Source: Methanomassiliicoccaceae archaeon (GTDB lineage Archaea; Thermoplasmatota; Thermoplasmata; Methanomassiliicoccales; Methanomethylophilaceae). From it: a stretch of 32,175 nt of DNA. Location: positions 1 through 32,175 of the forward strand of contig JAEEJP010000113.1 in NCBI GenBank assembly GCA_016281925.1, in the 5' to 3' direction. The notes below the pieces were generated by a model that saw only the letters and a program-made list of their open reading frames with translations, did not search any database and was not told where the DNA came from. The translations under genes were made by a program, and so were the position numbers. Shown here in pieces: positions 31,079 to 32,175 of this stretch (positions are counted from its first letter, which is position 1; each line of letters starts with the position of its first letter).

Positions 31079-31944
31079 GGATGGCCATCGCCAGGTAGCG
31101 TATATCGGTTGCGGAACCGCCGTCGGCTCCAGACCGAAAAGAAAACCACGATTTTGGTGTCTTCCCTGTCGTTCCTGCGGACTATGTCCGGGACTACCCC
31201 CGTCATGGCGGCCACTTTGTCGTAGATCGCATCGGATTCGGCGGCGCCCAGCTCCGAACTGACGGCCACGACGATCCTGCCCACGGGATCCACCACCGCC
31301 GGGACGGAGGAATCCACGGCTTTCTCTATCGCCGTTATGGGATTCAGCTCCGAAACATAGGCGAAAGTGTAGATCTTATCGAAAAACGTGGAGTAGAACG
31401 GCCCGGAAAGCATGTCAGCGATGCATTTCACGGTGAAAATGATGGAATGGGAGACCATCTTGAATATGCTGGGGGCTTTGGCGTCGGGGCACATCCTTAG
31501 GATCGCGTCGCCGTCGAGGAGATACATGCGGTCCGAACTGTCGGAAACCCTGCTCAGGACCTTCTGGGCCCTGCTCCGCCTGTCGGATTCGAAGGACATA
31601 GGCAGGCCTATCACCGAGATCGTCCTGCATCCGCATTCCTTGGCGCAGTCCAGGATCACCGGCACCATCCCGGTTCCCGTGCCGCCGCCCAGCATGGAGA
31701 ACACGACCGCCGAGCGGTAGCCTCTGAGCGCCTCTTTGATGGAACCCATGTTCTCGAAGGCTATCGAGAACGCCAGCTCCACGTCGCCGCGGCACCCCTG
31801 CATGTCCGGGGGAGCCAACGGTATCCCGCTGGAGCCGTTGGAATTGATCAGAAGGACCGGATATTCCAGCACCGGCTCCGATTCGGCGAAAATGCGGCAT
31901 CCGGCGCCTCCGCAGGCCACTATAAGGACATCGCGCATGCGCAT
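30868..31944 (-). CDS. Divergent FtsZ/tubulin-superfamily protein
   Basis: This protein of the FtsZ/tubulin fold reads VLIVACGGAGCRIF at the N-terminus, where FtsZ has a GGAG-N nucleotide loop, and has the tubulin signature FSMLGGGTGTGMVPV (residues 86-92 are GGGTGTG). ISVIGLPMSFESDRRSRAQKVL and MYLLDGDAIL match the FtsZ strands that follow. I cannot find the T7 loop N-x-D-x-x-D needed for GTP hydrolysis in polymers, so it may bind nucleotide without being a standard cytokinetic FtsZ. Native sequence seems to end near TKIVVFF, about residue 270; the rest (31150 to 30868) is an out-of-frame run over the GNAT gene. Starts at 31944 or 31938 are both possible. Confidence 0.75.
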   Translation of the reverse strand: MRMRDVLIVACGGAGCRIFAESEPVLEYPVLLINSNGSSGIPLAPPDMQGCRGDVELAFSIAFENMGSIKEALRGYRSAVVFSMLGGGTGTGMVPVILDCAKECGCRTISVIGLPMSFESDRRSRAQKVLSRVSDSSDRMYLLDGDAILRMCPDAKAPSIFKMVSHSIIFTVKCIADMLSGPFYSTFFDKIYTFAYVSELNPITAIEKAVDSSVPAVVDPVGRIVVAVSSELGAAESDAIYDKVAAMTGVVPDIVRRNDREDTKIVVFFSVWSRRRFRNRYTLPGDGHPWKRRSSLSGRKGRKSSRISRIPCGWRSTRLWWTEAGSAWTSSIRIGWARRPSETTSPRGTGSSTSYSGV

Positions 31945-31996
31945 TCTCCCGGAAACGATGGCAGCATGGTCTGCGTGACTGGTAAGACATGAAAAT

Positions 31997-32014
31997 CTGC
32001 CCGAACATGGGCAG
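31997..32014 (-). terminator. Terminator of the stalk-protein gene
   Basis: On the minus strand CTGCCC-ATGTTC-GGGCAG is a perfect six-base stem preceded by CTTTT and followed by ATTTTC. It lies 30 bases beyond the stop of the P1 gene. The remaining gap to the FtsZ-like start (31945-31996) shows no clear TATA box at the usual distance. Confidence 0.6.
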
Positions 32015-32043
32015 AAAAGGTAAAAGGTTTATGGATGTGAATC

Positions 32044-32175
32044 TCAGAATCCGAACAGTGCGCCAAGTCCGGCAGCTGCGTCCTCTTCGCTCACGGTCTC
32101 CTCTTCGGGCTCGTCGGCGGCTGCTGCTGCGGGTGCGGCGGCTGCTGCTCCGGCGGCGGGGGCGGCGGCACCGGC
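32044..32175 (-). CDS. rpl12: Ribosomal stalk protein P1 (L12e), 3' part only
   Basis: Only the last 43 residues are in the window: an Ala/Pro-rich hinge, an acidic stretch (ADEPEEETVSEEDA) and the end AGLGALFGF. The GLGALFG terminus is the conserved tail of archaeal/eukaryotic acidic stalk proteins, which recruits translation GTPases to the ribosome. The hinge makes the DNA look repetitive (GCGGCTGCTGCT) but this is coding. The gene continues beyond the right edge. Confidence 0.93.
   Translation of the reverse strand, partial: AGAAAPAAGAAAAAPAAAAADEPEEETVSEEDAAAGLGALFGF

Noticed and set aside
32110-32175. GCGGCTGCTGCT-type repeat at the right edge
   Set aside because: It encodes the Ala/Pro hinge of the stalk protein P1, not a separate repeat element.
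1-32175. CRISPR array, insertion sequence, tRNA or rRNA gene
   Set aside because: I saw no regularly spaced repeats, transposase, inverted terminal repeats or cloverleaf-like intergenic sequence; gaps are short and explained by promoters and terminators.

Overview
This window is archaeal. It encodes ribosomal protein L7Ae, the ribosomal stalk protein P1/L12, aEF1B next to its small zinc-ribbon partner, the primase large subunit PriL, an archaetidylinositol-phosphate-type synthase, the archaeal CoA enzyme phosphopantoate-beta-alanine ligase and an AK6-type kinase. The DNA is GC-rich, with many one- to four-base gene overlaps and TATA boxes centred about 25 nt upstream of many start codons, so many transcripts are probably leaderless. 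That suits a euryarchaeon of the Thermoplasmatota, possibly a Methanomassiliicoccales-type gut methanogen. No methanogenesis or marker rRNA gene is present, so the lineage is an inference.

Layout. 1-1.7 kb (minus): L7Ae (cut by the left edge) and two coupled multi-spanning membrane proteins. 1.8-4.7 kb (plus): GT4 glycosyltransferase, VTT/DedA-like membrane protein, GT4 glycosyltransferase. 4.7-6.0 kb (minus): ilvE and an ACT-domain acetolactate synthase regulatory subunit. 6.1-8.1 kb (minus): a GmhA-GmhB fusion and the heptose kinase HddA. 8.3-10.3 kb (plus): Alg14-like and Alg13-like halves of a split glycosyltransferase, then a GT2 enzyme. 10.1-12.2 kb (minus): a sugar-phosphate nucleotidyltransferase coupled to a DUF89 protein. 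12.4-12.8 kb: zinc ribbon and aEF1B. 12.9-18.5 kb (plus): membrane-anchored protein, GT-C glycosyltransferase, unusual CDP-alcohol transferase, Wzx-like flippase and LicD. 18.5-21.0 kb (minus): class V aminotransferase and malic enzyme. 21.3-24.6 kb (plus): radical SAM/HhH protein, small membrane protein, PriL. 24.6-28.7 kb (minus): PPS, AhcY, PfkB kinase, AK6 and AIP synthase in one tightly overlapping operon. 28.8-32.2 kb: TrmJ-like methyltransferase (plus), then a GNAT-DUF362 fusion, a divergent FtsZ/tubulin-like protein and the stalk protein P1 (all minus).

How they work together. About half of the window is a surface-glycan locus interleaved with housekeeping genes. It holds a nearly complete GDP-heptose route (GmhA, HddA, GmhB and a candidate nucleotidyltransferase), several glycosyltransferases, a flippase, and enzymes that could add phospho-alcohol substituents (LicD and the CDP-alcohol transferase). 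The PPS-AhcY-PfkB-AK6-AIPS operon reads as an S-adenosylhomocysteine/adenosine salvage line: SAH to adenosine, to AMP, to ADP. Four genes lack a stop codon at their natural end and run for 167-489 nt across a neighbour. This is either real compaction or small sequence errors, and it should be checked.
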